From: Pseudophaeobacter sp. EL27 | Lineage (GTDB): Bacteria; Pseudomonadota; Alphaproteobacteria; Rhodobacterales; Rhodobacteraceae | Direction of reading: 5' to 3' | NCBI RefSeq assembly: GCF_900313025.1 | Contig: NZ_OMPQ01000008.1 | Span: 1-64,000, forward strand | Length of the DNA: 64,000 nucleotides | Translations under genes and position numbers: made by a program | Shown here: positions 8,670 to 17,889 of the stretch, one piece after another | How positions within the stretch are numbered: the first letter of the stretch is position 1 | Layout of the letters: the number at the start of each line of letters is the position of its first letter | The notes under the pieces: model-generated | Told to the model about the DNA's origin: nothing | Database searches by the model: none | Seen by the model: only the letters and a program-made list of their open reading frames with translations

Positions 8670-9842
8670 GGCGCGCAGCCTCGGTCGCCTCATATCCCCG
8701 ACGATAGATCCCAGCCGCGCGGCGTTTTCTTCCGCGGCCTGCCGGACCGGATCATCCGCCAGATGGGCGTAGCGCATTGTGGTTTGGATCTGGCTATGCC
8801 CCAGCAACCGCCCGACCATCTGAATAGCCATTCCAGAGGATACGGCATTCGACGCATAGGTGTGGCGCAGGTCGTGGATGCGGACCCCGGCCAGACCTGC
8901 CCGCGCTCGGATGCGTCGCCAGGGATGCTGCAAATCGGTGGCGTATTGGCCCGCAAGTTTGCCTTCAATCACATAAGGATTGCCGGGTGTGCGCGGCAAA
9001 TGGGTCAGGACGTCTCGCGCAGGTTGGGGCAGGGGGATGCGCCGTGCCCCTGTCTTGGTGTCCGGCAATTCCATGCCGGTGTCGGTAATGTAACCCCACT
9101 TCAAAGTCTGGATCTCGCCCAGGCGGCACCCGGTCAGGATCAGCAGCCGGAACGCAGCCACCACAAAGGGCGTTTCCGTGCCTTCGCGTTCAACCTCGCT
9201 TAGGACATGACCAAGGCGTTGCAACTCATTCTGGTTCAGATAGCGCTCGCGCTTGATTTCGCGGTATTTCGGAACATGACGGCAGGGATTTGAGCCATCC
9301 GGGCGCAGCCCCCAGATCTCAGCCAGATTGAACATTTTGGACAGCACGCCCAGGGTGCGGTTGGCCTGATAGGGCTTGTCGCGGAACCTGTGGTGCAACT
9401 CGGCAATGTCGCGGCGCTCCACATCGACCACTTTGAAACTGCCGATGGCGGGAACAATGAACAGGTCAATGGCGCGGCGGTATTCCTTTTGTGTCGAAGG
9501 CTTGCAGCGTTCTTTGGCGTGGGCCTCAAAGAACCGTTCACAGAGCGCGGCAACGGTGGGGGCTTTGCGGTGCTGGGAAATGTCCTCTGCGGGGTTCTCG
9601 CCCTTGGCGACCTGTCCCATGATCTCCTTGGCCAGCTTGCGGGCTTCTTCCACGGTGATCTTGCCATGACGCCCCACCGAAACGCGACGGGTGCGCCCGC
9701 CCTTGCGATATTGCGCCTGATAGGTTTTGGCCCCGGATGGCATCACCCGCAGCCCAAACCCGGCAATCTGGCTGTCCCAGACAAAGTAATCCTTGGCCGC
9801 TGGCTCCAGCGCATCAACCGCCCGTTTGGTGAGTTTTACCAT
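8664..9842 (-). CDS. Tyrosine integrase of the island
   Basis: A 392-residue P4-type tyrosine recombinase. Residues 1-90 are the arm-binding DUF4102-like domain (VGRHGKITVEEARKLAKEIM), about 95-180 the core-binding SAM-like domain and about 200-370 the catalytic domain. The catalytic residues are visible: Arg240 (TGCRLGEI), His323 and Arg326 (HDLRHTYAS), His349 (LLGHSQIQTT) and Tyr358 (MRYAHL). It lies just inside attR, reads inward, and its start is close to the arm-type repeats at 9872-9900. It inserts the element in tRNA-fMet. It appears intact, so the island may still excise. Confidence 0.95.
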   Translation of the reverse strand: MVKLTKRAVDALEPAAKDYFVWDSQIAGFGLRVMPSGAKTYQAQYRKGGRTRRVSVGRHGKITVEEARKLAKEIMGQVAKGENPAEDISQHRKAPTVAALCERFFEAHAKERCKPSTQKEYRRAIDLFIVPAIGSFKVVDVERRDIAELHHRFRDKPYQANRTLGVLSKMFNLAEIWGLRPDGSNPCRHVPKYREIKRERYLNQNELQRLGHVLSEVEREGTETPFVVAAFRLLILTGCRLGEIQTLKWGYITDTGMELPDTKTGARRIPLPQPARDVLTHLPRTPGNPYVIEGKLAGQYATDLQHPWRRIRARAGLAGVRIHDLRHTYASNAVSSGMAIQMVGRLLGHSQIQTTMRYAHLADDPVRQAAEENAARLGSIVGDMRRPRLRAV

Positions 9843-9871
9843 CTCTATTCCCCTACCCCTGAAAGCTCTCG

Positions 9872-9900
9872 TGGAAGCACTGTGGAAGCAACTGGAAGCA
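9872..9900 (+). promoter_or_regulatory. Right arm-type integrase site candidate
   Basis: TGGAAGCA occurs three times (about 9872, 9883 and 9893); the first 20 bases equal 1195-1214 near the left end. The site lies between the integrase start and attR and would also overlap the integrase promoter, which suggests autoregulation. Confidence 0.55.
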
Positions 9901-10020
9901 CACCACGGAGTAAGCCGTAGAAGATGAGTGCGCGACGCGTCAATTTAAAATGTGCAATAACAATAAGATAGGGTAGGTGGGCGTGAGGGGGCGTAACCGG
10001 TGCAACTTGGCCTAGGCTCT

Positions 10021-10067
10021 CTCATAACCTGAAGGTCGTAGGTTCAAATCCTACTCCCGCAACCAGT
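10021..10067. repeat. attR: right 47-bp direct repeat of the island
   Basis: Exact copy of 1081-1127, without the 5' half of a tRNA before it. It marks the right border; the distance between copies is 8940 bases, which is the element length. Sequence after it is the original chromosome downstream of tRNA-fMet. Confidence 0.93.
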
Positions 10068-10075
10068 GTCCACAG

Positions 10076-10114
10076 AACGGCCGGAAGCATAACGCTTCGA
10101 GGCCGTTTCTTTTT
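10076..10114 (+). terminator. Displaced terminator of the rRNA operon
   Basis: AACGGCC pairs with GGCCGTT around an inner AAGC/GCTT stem, followed by TTTCTTTTT. It lies 9 bases after the attR repeat, at the place where the terminator of an rRNA-tRNA operon would stand before the island was inserted. Confidence 0.8.
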
Positions 10115-10280
10115 GCCCCAAACTCAGCAAACCAGCCAGTTCCCTAACAAGCTCAATCTCCCCGACAGCCGGATCTCGGAGAGCATACTGCGGATATCGG
10201 AAGAGATCCTGTCGAGGTTATTTGAAACATTCGCAATCAGAATTCATAGCATCCTCGGTCGTTCAACGGGGGAGCTATTT

Positions 10281-10510
10281 GTGGTACACGAAACGCTCTT
10301 CGGCTCACTGGCAGAAGCCAGATCAACGCTGAAAAAATGGCAAGTGGACTACAACACCCAAGGATCGCACTCGGCTCTTGGAAGCACGACGCCCAGAGAA
10401 TTTGCAGAGAAATGAACGATGGAAAAACTTACCGCGTAGGCCCATCAAAGCAAACCCAAGGACTCTCCACGAGGTGGAGGAAACTTGGGGCTCAGGTCAC
10501 TCCAAGTGAG
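10281..10510 (+). pseudogene. IS3-family transposase (orfB) C-terminal fragment with IS end
   Basis: Residues ETLFGSLAEARSTLKKWQVD, then YNTQGSHSALGSTTPREFAEK, match the tail of IS3-family (IS407-like) OrfB proteins, ending at 10415. Sequence before about 10281 does not continue the transposase. The following bases to about 10510, ending in GAGGAAACTTGGGGCTCAGG, look like the IS right end. No catalytic DDE residues remain, so it is dead. The stretch 10115-10280 shows nothing recognisable. Confidence 0.7.
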
Positions 10511-10619
10511 GCGGCGGATGCAATCTTTGGGGAGACGGCGGGTGAAAAAATGGCAGGAATTTCCTTGAAAACTTCATCTTTCCTTTATCTAGTGCCACGG
10601 AGGGAAATCGAGACAAGGT

Positions 10620-11282
10620 TTGAAATCGTTGAATGAAGCAAAAAGAGCCCTGATCGCCTTTGTTGACGACCATCCGCTGTTTCTTTCGGGCATTCAACAC
10701 TGGGAAGCAGATTTAGAGCATCCAGTCGATTTCACCTGTTACGCGTCCGGTCTGGACCTGTTGCTGGCTTTGGATCAGGGTGTCGTGTTTGATGTTATCG
10801 TAACTGATCTGACCATGCGGGAGATGAACGGAATGGTTTTGATTTCCGCTATTCGGCAACGTGGCATCAAGACACCTGTCATTATCCTTACGGCCTCTGA
10901 AGGGGGAGAGCAGAAAGCTCATTCCGAGCTGATCGGGGCCTTTTGCTATCTGCATAAGACGAGTGATCCGGAGGTTTTGTTGAATGCTATCGTTGAAGCA
11001 CAAAAGGCGGGAGACATTTCGGCGAGCACGTTGCAACGAAGCTCAAGCCGAGAAATTTCCGGTGTAGAGGGGGGCAGCCAGATTGTTGTACCCAAGCTAA
11101 GCCCACGGCAAATTCGAATATTGGCACTGATAGATAGGGGAATGTCCAACCAAGAGATTGCGGATGAATTGGTGATCAGCGAAAACACTGTCAAATCACA
11201 TGCAAAGGTGATCTTTCGCGAGTTGGAAGTGACCACAAGAACTGCCGCGGCAAGCAGGGCGAGGACACTGGCGCTGATTTGA
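10620..11282 (+). CDS. NarL/LuxR-type response regulator
   Basis: A 220-residue regulator: receiver domain at about 10-130 with acidic pair Asp16/Asp17, phosphoacceptor Asp63 (VTDLTMREMNG), Thr91 and Lys113, then a LuxR-type helix-turn-helix at about 150-215 (LSPRQIRILALIDRGMSNQE, then IADELVISENTVKSHAKVIF). It probably pairs with the histidine kinase that ends 6 bases away on the other strand. The start is uncertain: TTG at 10620 or the TTG at 10629; no in-frame ATG precedes the receiver. Confidence 0.88.
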   Translation: MKSLNEAKRALIAFVDDHPLFLSGIQHWEADLEHPVDFTCYASGLDLLLALDQGVVFDVIVTDLTMREMNGMVLISAIRQRGIKTPVIILTASEGGEQKAHSELIGAFCYLHKTSDPEVLLNAIVEAQKAGDISASTLQRSSSREISGVEGGSQIVVPKLSPRQIRILALIDRGMSNQEIADELVISENTVKSHAKVIFRELEVTTRTAAASRARTLALI

Positions 11283-11288
11283 GCCAAC

Positions 11289-12983
11289 TTACTGCAACGA
11301 GAGTTTTTCAATTTCTGATCGCAGTTGCTCTGGCGTGAACGGGGCTTGGAGCACGGGATCTGCGGGTGCGACGTCAAAATGAGTTTTCAAGCGATCAATT
11401 ACCAGTACCGGTATGGCATCATTCTTGCTTAATCTTGGCCTCTGTGATGTGAGCGGCTCTTCCGGGTCCCAGATGATGAGATCTGGAGTAATACCCAAAG
11501 TGGATGTCAACAGCCGCGCCCGTGCCTCATCGGTTGCATGGGCAAATTTCCACATCCACGTAGAAAACATCTCGGACCAGCCGTCGTGAATTGTGTCGTC
11601 GTGTCTGCCAATGACCAATATGAAAGGTAGCTCATCCGCAGCGCCCTGTTGTTCAGTTTCAGCGCCTTCAGGCAAGATCAGGGAAACCCTGGTGCCATGT
11701 CCGGGCCTCGAATGAAGCTCTAATCGGCCACCAAGTAACTCTGCGAGCGTAGATGAAATGGCTAGGCCTAAGCCCAATCCAGGCTGGTTCTGATCGTTTG
11801 GAAGGCGCACGTATTCTTCTAGAACTCTTGCTTGTTGCTCTTCAGCGATGCCGGGACCATCATCCGAAACTGTCAGCACAACCTCCCCCTCTTGGGCCTG
11901 CACCTGTAGGATGATTGAGCTGCCGTCGAAAGAATACTTGATTGCATTGGACAACAGGTTTCTAAGCACCCGCAACAAAACATGTCGGTCTGTAGCTAGG
12001 TTGGCGTCTGCTACGTCCAACTGGATGGAAATAGAACGGTCTTTGGCGCGATCGGAAAACTCCCCTTCAAGCTGTTCAATCACAGCCGGCACATCAATCG
12101 AAACAAGAGAGAGATCTGTCTCCGACATTTCGAGCTGACTAAAGTCGACCAAGGCCGACAGCAGATGCTGTTGACTGGAAACTGTCTGTTCGATCATTGT
12201 GATCAGGTCTTGATTTTCTGGACCTTTGGTCCGAGCGCTCAAGGCTCTTAAAAGGTGCTTTTGGGCGACCAAAGGTTGGCTCATGTCATGACTAATGGCG
12301 GCCATGAAACGCGTTTTCTCCGCGTTCAGTCGCTCGATTTCTACATTCTTTTCATAGATCTGGCGGGTTGCATCACGGCCAAGGTCAGTAATGATCCCCT
12401 GACGGGTTCTGTCGGACACCTTTTCATTTGTGATGTAACAAAATGCAAAATAGAGAAAAATAAACAGGCCAAACACCTGGATCGGCCCTGCGGAAAACAG
12501 AACCAGTGCGGTACCAAACGGAAGTAGGGATGTGACAGCGAGAGCGATGTAGCCAGGGCGATAAACCGTTCCTTCCATACCTCCTCCCGAGGTGATGGAG
12601 GTTAGAAAAACCCCTGCGACGAAGGTCTTAATCTCTGACGCGGGATCTGTCTGATAAATCGCAAATCCCCCCCAGACCAATCCAGTCAAGGCGGTTACAA
12701 AAACATGGCCTCGAAGATAACTTTGGGTCTGTTCGGGCATGACCTCGTTTGGCCAAACAACATTGGCGTAGATCAATGTCAGGGCGACCATAGTGCCAGC
12801 AAGCGCCGCCCATATGACGGCATCAAGGTAGGCTCCATCGAATGCAAGCAATAGGGCTGCCAGGGCAATGATCCACATTACCATTCTGGCAGAACTCCAA
12901 GACCGTTTCTGAAGCATTCTGGCTTCTTCTGTCAGGATCTCAGAAAGGTCGAATGCATCAAAAGCGTTGGCGTCCTGTGTCAT
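11289..12983 (-). CDS. Membrane histidine kinase with degenerate C-terminal receiver
   Basis: A 564-residue kinase from the ATG at 12983. About six membrane helices lie in residues 35-185. The dimerisation box FMAAISHDMSQPL (His near 229) and the ATPase motifs RNLLSNAIKYS, VSDDGPGI and GLGLGLAISSTLAELL follow, to about residue 430. The last 115 residues look like a receiver (LPFILVIGRHDDTIHDG; ITPDLIIWDPEEPL) with a divergent phosphorylation site. The start codon overlaps the stop of the symporter gene upstream by ATGA, so it is translated with it. The stimulus may be the symporter substrate. A longer frame exists upstream but runs inside the symporter gene. Confidence 0.88.
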   Translation of the reverse strand: MTQDANAFDAFDLSEILTEEARMLQKRSWSSARMVMWIIALAALLLAFDGAYLDAVIWAALAGTMVALTLIYANVVWPNEVMPEQTQSYLRGHVFVTALTGLVWGGFAIYQTDPASEIKTFVAGVFLTSITSGGGMEGTVYRPGYIALAVTSLLPFGTALVLFSAGPIQVFGLFIFLYFAFCYITNEKVSDRTRQGIITDLGRDATRQIYEKNVEIERLNAEKTRFMAAISHDMSQPLVAQKHLLRALSARTKGPENQDLITMIEQTVSSQQHLLSALVDFSQLEMSETDLSLVSIDVPAVIEQLEGEFSDRAKDRSISIQLDVADANLATDRHVLLRVLRNLLSNAIKYSFDGSSIILQVQAQEGEVVLTVSDDGPGIAEEQQARVLEEYVRLPNDQNQPGLGLGLAISSTLAELLGGRLELHSRPGHGTRVSLILPEGAETEQQGAADELPFILVIGRHDDTIHDGWSEMFSTWMWKFAHATDEARARLLTSTLGITPDLIIWDPEEPLTSQRPRLSKNDAIPVLVIDRLKTHFDVAPADPVLQAPFTPEQLRSEIEKLSLQ

Positions 12984-14281
12984 GCGTTGATGCCGTTTCC
13001 ATTCTTCTTGCTGCGCATGGTCTTGGACAGGACAAGTAAGGCGAGCAAGCGTAGAAGAATTGGCAAGACCGCAAAAAAGAAGACCACCGTCAGAAGGGCT
13101 ATTGGGGAATTGCTGCCGGTTTTGTCCAGGCCGGCCAATTCCAAAACCGGAAAGGCGAGGCCCATAGGGAACACAAAGGTGAGCTTGGAGACGGCGTTTT
13201 TCAGCGCCAGCAACATGGCAGCACGTTTGGGCTGACCTTCGCTTTCCCCTTTTGAGACGAGGTCGGCCAGCATGGATGTGGGCATGGTGGCATCGGCGCC
13301 AAAGGCAGCACCAATGACAATGCTCAGGCCTGCCATTAGCCAAATTTGGCCAGATCCAATAAGGCAGGCGAAGGCAAGGCTCAGGCAGGCAACTGATATG
13401 GCACAGACCCATGAAAAGGCCTTGGACCGGACTATTGAGAGCCAAATCCAAACTGGTAAAAAGATCGCAGTAGAAGCGAAAAGCAACAAAAAGAAGTGCC
13501 CAATCAAATCAGGCCGCCCGACGATCTGGGTAATGAACAACACCATGAGGCCCGCGGTCAGTGCGTTGCCAGCTTGAACAAGGAAGAAAGCTCCAATCAA
13601 CAAGCGATAGTCCCGATGACGAAGAGCATAAAGACTTGCCTCCAACAGTCCCACGTTGTGCAGGGTTTCGTTCTGTGCTGTTCGGGGAACACCGAACAGA
13701 AACAAAAGGATCGCCGGTATTGAAAACCCGACAACGATCAGTGCGAGCACATGAAGTGATGCGCCCATTTGGGTGGCAAAGAGAATGGGAATGAGTGAAG
13801 CAATGAGGGCGCCAACCACCTGGAATGCGGCTTTGGAGCCAGCCAGATAGGTGCGCTCATTTGTGTTGGGGGAAACCTCTAAGCCGACGGATGAATACGG
13901 GACGTCTACAATTGTAAAAAACAAAAAGAAGGCTGCGCTTACGCAGATTAGGTACCAAAGGCCTGCGCCCTCTGGTGGGGACAAAAGCAGCCATACCGAC
14001 AGGACCAAGCCCGGTAAACCCAGAACCATCCAGGGCAGTCGTGGCCCATATCGGCTGCGGGTCCGATCACTTAGATAGCCAATCAACGGGTCAGATATGA
14101 CATCAAATACCCGCCCAAACATGAATACGGCACCAACGGCGGCCAGTCCCAGCCCCAAATCCACCGCATAGAATGTCGGGATGTAGATGACGAGCGCAAA
14201 CCCCGCGACTGCTATGGGGGTGGTGAGAAAGCCATAGCAGAAGAGCTGCAAACTGCTCATGATTCGAGTTTGATCTGACAT
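12980..14281 (-). CDS. GPH-family (MelB-like) sodium/sugar symporter
   Basis: A 433-residue membrane protein with about twelve helices. FDVISDPLIGYLSDRTRSRYG is the signature of the glycoside-pentoside-hexuronide:cation symporter family, with the helix II aspartates that bind the cation. VDVPYSSVGLEVSPNTNERT is a second family motif. The substrate cannot be told. It is coupled by ATGA to the histidine kinase, an arrangement that suggests transport-linked sensing. The divergent neighbour is the VCBS gene, with 247 bases between them. Confidence 0.88.
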   Translation of the reverse strand: MSDQTRIMSSLQLFCYGFLTTPIAVAGFALVIYIPTFYAVDLGLGLAAVGAVFMFGRVFDVISDPLIGYLSDRTRSRYGPRLPWMVLGLPGLVLSVWLLLSPPEGAGLWYLICVSAAFFLFFTIVDVPYSSVGLEVSPNTNERTYLAGSKAAFQVVGALIASLIPILFATQMGASLHVLALIVVGFSIPAILLFLFGVPRTAQNETLHNVGLLEASLYALRHRDYRLLIGAFFLVQAGNALTAGLMVLFITQIVGRPDLIGHFFLLLFASTAIFLPVWIWLSIVRSKAFSWVCAISVACLSLAFACLIGSGQIWLMAGLSIVIGAAFGADATMPTSMLADLVSKGESEGQPKRAAMLLALKNAVSKLTFVFPMGLAFPVLELAGLDKTGSNSPIALLTVVFFFAVLPILLRLLALLVLSKTMRSKKNGNGINA

Positions 14282-14528
14282 CCAGGCTCCTTGAATACTC
14301 TCTCAGGAAACAAATCACCGGAAAGTTTGAAACTACTATGAAGTAGCGAAACATTTAGCATTTCTTCAGTCGCAAAAACCACCCGAACGGGTGATTGTTT
14401 GGAAATCCGTAAAATTTTATCGTTCTTTCTGGGGTTTACCAGATTTCACTCGGGTTTGAGGCAGTGTTCTGCGCGCGCCACAATCTAGGGGGAGGCCGGT
14501 TCTATGGAATTCAAAAGGGAGTTGATTT

Positions 14529-16949
14529 ATGGGTTATCGCGGGCGCGGGTTTTGGAGAAAGCACCTCAACAAAGATCAGGATATCGACCTGTCTGAAAGC
14601 AGTCACGGTGCTTTTGTGAGGACCCATCGGGGGGACGACACCATTGTTGGGTCCAATTTCAACGATTGGATCCTGTCCGATTCCGGAGACGACACTGTCG
14701 AAGGTGGGGCGGGCAATGACGTGATGTTTGGCGGTCGCGGACAGGATACCGGTGTTTTTTCCGGTTCGCTCTTAGACTACCAGGTCTATGGCTGTGGCCC
14801 CTGGACCTTTGTTGTGGGGCAAGACGGCTGTGATTTCCTGCACCGCTTCGAGATCCTGCAATTTGATGATTTCACTCTGAACCTTCGGGGTAACAATGGT
14901 CCCTTGGCAGCGCTGCGCAGCGCCGATCTCGACACATCAGAAGATGACGGATTTTCATTTCAGGTCGATGTTTATGACATGGATGGTGACCCGGTTTCAG
15001 TTGCTAGTGCCAGCGTCACCGGTGGCGGAACCGTAGCTGTTTCCCAAGGTGCTGCAAGCCAAGCTTCAGCAATGGGAACGAGCAGCGGACTGGAAATCAC
15101 CTTTGATCCAGGAACCTCTTATGACTCTCTTGCGGCGGGGGAGAGCGCGACGGAAACAGTTACCCTGGTGCTAAGTGATGGCCAGGGTGGCACAACAACC
15201 GTAACCTACGATATCACCATCGAAGGCGAAAATGACGGTCCCGTAGCCGTTGCAGTCAACGCTACTCTTGCTGAAGATGGCCCTGAAGTCATTCTAGCCG
15301 CTGACTTCACGGATGTGGATGCCTCGGATAGTCATAGCTTCAGCGTGGATACCACCGGCACCCAGGGCACTGTGACTGACAATGGCGATGGCACCTTTGG
15401 CTATGATCCTGCGGGGGCCTTTGACAGCCTCGGCGCAGGCGAGAGCGCGACGGATACCTTCACCTACACGGTGGATGACGGCAATGGTGGCACCGCGACC
15501 GAGACGGTGACCATAACAATCAACGGCTCCAATGACGGGCCGGTGGCTGCGGCCGTTGTAGACAGTGCCGATGAAGATGGCCCCGGTATTACCATCGCTG
15601 CGAACTTCACGGATGTGGATGCCTCGGATAGTCATAGCTTCAGCGTGGATACCACCGGCACCCAGGGCACGGTGACTGACAATGGCGATGGCACCTTTGG
15701 CTATGATCCTGCGGGGGCCTTTGACAGCCTCGGCGCAGGTGAGAGCGCGACGGATACCTTCACCTACACGGTGGATGACGGCAATCGTGGCACCGCGACC
15801 GAGACGGTGACCATAACAATCAACGGGTCCAATGACGGTCCCGTAGCCGTTGCAGTCAACGCTACTCTTGCTGAAGATGGCCCTGAAGTCATTCTAGCCG
15901 CTGACTTCACGGATGTGGATGCCTCGGATAGTCATAGCTTCAGCGTGGATACCACCGGCACCCAGGGCACTGTGACTGACAATGGCGATGGCACCTTTGG
16001 CTATGATCCTGCGGGGGCCTTTGACAGCCTCGGCGCAGGCGAGAGCGCGACGGATACCTTCACCTACACGGTGGATGACGGCAATGGCGGCACCGCTACC
16101 GAGACGGTGACCATAACAATCAACGGCTCCAATGACGGGCCGGTGGCACAGCCAGTCACTGCCGTCTCAGAAGAAGACTCGCAGGTGGTGATTGGGGATA
16201 GTGTTGGCAGCCAGATCGTTCCCAATATGGGATATCACTATGTGTTCAACTTTGACACAGGTGTGGCTACTGCAATTCCTCGGGATGGTGGTGCGAACAA
16301 GACGCCGCAACAAATCGCAGACCAATACCTGCCCGATGGCAATGGTATGGTATTTGGGGCGAACCCAAATAATTCCGGTTGGGGAGCCTCTGCCGTTATC
16401 TTTGTCGATGGTGTCGAAACCACTATTCCGCCCACCGACTTTGTCGTTACGGATTCCGATGGTGGCAGCATTGACACTACCAACCCAGGTTGGATCGCCT
16501 TTGGCGACGACAACAAGAATGTCGATGAGATCAGTATCACGGTTACCGACCTTGCACTGAGCAACGGCACAACTGTTGATGTGACAGTCTCTGCCGGTCC
16601 GTTTGACTACGAAGTCAACGGCGCCACCGACAATGTCTTGGTTCAGGGTGTGTCATTCGAGGCGACCGTCAACACACCAAGTCCAGAAGTGACAATCACA
16701 GCAGATGTTTCCGATGTGGACGGCGATACTTTTGTCTTCAGTGTCGACACCACGGGCACATTGGGCAGTGTTGTTGATAACGGAGACGGCACCTTTGACT
16801 ACTCTGCGGATGGGATGTTTGAGCACCTGGATGACGGCGAAACAGCGACCGATACCTTCACCTATACGGTGACGGATGATCAGGGGGCCACAGACACTGA
16901 AACCGTTACGATCGTTATCAACGGTGCAGACGATCTGTTGTTTGCCTAA
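14529..16949 (+). CDS. VCBS/cadherin-like repeat protein, probably secreted
   Basis: An 806-residue acidic protein. An RTX-like stretch (DDTVEGGAGNDVMFGGRGQD, near 60) precedes a linker and then cadherin/VCBS domains of 100 residues: three almost identical units at about 236-535 (DFTDVDASDSHSFSVDTTGT), one divergent region at about 540-700 and a last unit to 800. No Sec signal peptide; such proteins are exported by type I secretion with a C-terminal signal, here ending GADDLLFA. Likely an adhesin or biofilm matrix protein, inferred from family only. No transporter gene is adjacent. AAAGGGAG precedes the ATG by about 8 bases. Confidence 0.85.
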   Translation: MGYRGRGFWRKHLNKDQDIDLSESSHGAFVRTHRGDDTIVGSNFNDWILSDSGDDTVEGGAGNDVMFGGRGQDTGVFSGSLLDYQVYGCGPWTFVVGQDGCDFLHRFEILQFDDFTLNLRGNNGPLAALRSADLDTSEDDGFSFQVDVYDMDGDPVSVASASVTGGGTVAVSQGAASQASAMGTSSGLEITFDPGTSYDSLAAGESATETVTLVLSDGQGGTTTVTYDITIEGENDGPVAVAVNATLAEDGPEVILAADFTDVDASDSHSFSVDTTGTQGTVTDNGDGTFGYDPAGAFDSLGAGESATDTFTYTVDDGNGGTATETVTITINGSNDGPVAAAVVDSADEDGPGITIAANFTDVDASDSHSFSVDTTGTQGTVTDNGDGTFGYDPAGAFDSLGAGESATDTFTYTVDDGNRGTATETVTITINGSNDGPVAVAVNATLAEDGPEVILAADFTDVDASDSHSFSVDTTGTQGTVTDNGDGTFGYDPAGAFDSLGAGESATDTFTYTVDDGNGGTATETVTITINGSNDGPVAQPVTAVSEEDSQVVIGDSVGSQIVPNMGYHYVFNFDTGVATAIPRDGGANKTPQQIADQYLPDGNGMVFGANPNNSGWGASAVIFVDGVETTIPPTDFVVTDSDGGSIDTTNPGWIAFGDDNKNVDEISITVTDLALSNGTTVDVTVSAGPFDYEVNGATDNVLVQGVSFEATVNTPSPEVTITADVSDVDGDTFVFSVDTTGTLGSVVDNGDGTFDYSADGMFEHLDDGETATDTFTYTVTDDQGATDTETVTIVINGADDLLFA
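15231..16130 (+). repeat. Three tandem 300-bp repeats in the VCBS gene
   Basis: The period is exactly 300 bases (units from 15231, 15531 and 15831). Units 1 and 3 are almost identical, including the first 70 bases; unit 2 differs in those 70 bases. Silent differences are few, so the copies arose recently or are kept alike by gene conversion. Confidence 0.93.
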
Positions 16950-17241
16950 GTGAAAGCCCGCAAGGCCAATTTATTTTGGCCTTGCGGCACTAACACTAAT
17001 TCAGAGTTAAGTCGCAAGTCGGCTAGCAAAGCCTCTGAGACAGACTTGGATAGAGATAAAGGTCGTACTGTATCGCCTAATCTGGTGGGAGGCCAATTGG
17101 GCGAACAGCCTATATTCTTGGACGCGATGCAGGCCTGCATCTCATTTCTGAGATGGTTCAGACATGACACCTTAGGTGAGTTCTGCAACGCTGGTTGTGG
17201 GCTCCCGCAACCAATATACTTGTAAAGTAGAACACGACACC

Positions 17242-17263
17242 AAAGCCCCTTCGGGGTGGCTTT
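17242..17263. terminator. Hairpin after the recombinase fragment
   Basis: AAAGCC-CCTTCGGGGT-GGCTTT forms a stem. It may have ended the recombinase gene of which a fragment lies at 17275-17467 on the minus strand, or the VCBS transcript from the other side. Confidence 0.4.
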
Positions 17264-17274
17264 GCGCGTTCTAC

Positions 17275-17467
17275 CGCTAAGCTCCTGATGCACTTGTTGA
17301 AGTTTAGAAAGCTCCGCTGCAATGCGGATGCTTTCCGACGTCGTTACAACCGACAGAATGCCTGTCAGGTCGCCAATCAGATCAACCGTCAATTCTTCAC
17401 CCGTCTCGTTGGGGGTCAGAATCACTTTGTCGATCAACGCGCGCAGATGCTGTGACGCTTGGCTCAA
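17275..17467 (-). pseudogene. Serine recombinase C-terminal fragment
   Basis: HLRALIDKVILTPNETGEEL, then TVDLIGDLTGILSVV, matches the end of large serine recombinases of alphaproteobacterial elements (LI-KI-LTP... L-GDLAGIL). The catalytic serine and resolvase domain are missing; the 5' side is cut by the IS3 relic. The reading frame continues past the family end to 16946 but without recognisable sequence. The remaining stretch 16950-17241 holds no gene I can support. Confidence 0.6.
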
Positions 17468-17469
17468 CC

Positions 17470-17872
17470 ATCTTGCGCCTCACTTGCCGGTCCAGGGTTT
17501 GAGCTTTCTGGCCAAAAGTCGTTGGCGACGGCATTCGCTCATTATCCTCGGACCAATGGCGGACAAGGGCTGAATCTCCGATCCTGGCATGGAGGTCTTT
17601 GACCTGTTCTTCGTCGACCTCCGCGCTCAAATACGCCAAACGCACCTTCAAGCAGCGCAGGCTTCCATTGGTGGATCATGGTGGGATGCATCCCAAGCCG
17701 ACTGGCCAATTCGCTGACCGTCTCCTCGCCCTTCAGCGCCTCTAACGCAACCTTGGCCTAAAACTCGGGGTGATCCTGCTTTCGTTTGGACATTCCTGAT
17801 CTCCGTCGTATTGTAGATAAACAGACAACAAATTGCAGCTTACCTCAGTGTCCGAATTTCGGGGGGGAGCTC
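17470..17872 (-). pseudogene. IS3-family orfA relic with stop and frameshift
   Basis: From ATG 17793 the minus strand reads MSKRKQDHPEF, stop (17758-17760), AKVALEALKGEETVSELASR, LGMHPTMIHQWKPALLEGA, then in another frame AYLSAEVDEEQVKDLHARIG and finally LARKLKPWTGK to a stop at 17480. This is a complete IS407-group OrfA helix-turn-helix and leucine-zipper region broken by one stop and frameshifts. MVEPS, the OrfB start, follows and is cut off. Bases to about 17872 look like the IS left end. Confidence 0.8.
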
Positions 17873-17889
17873 AGTTTTGACAAATTTTG

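Noticed and set aside
12984-13451. Extended start of the histidine kinase
   Set aside because: The extension runs in another frame inside the symporter gene; the ATG at 12983 overlaps the symporter stop as ATGA.
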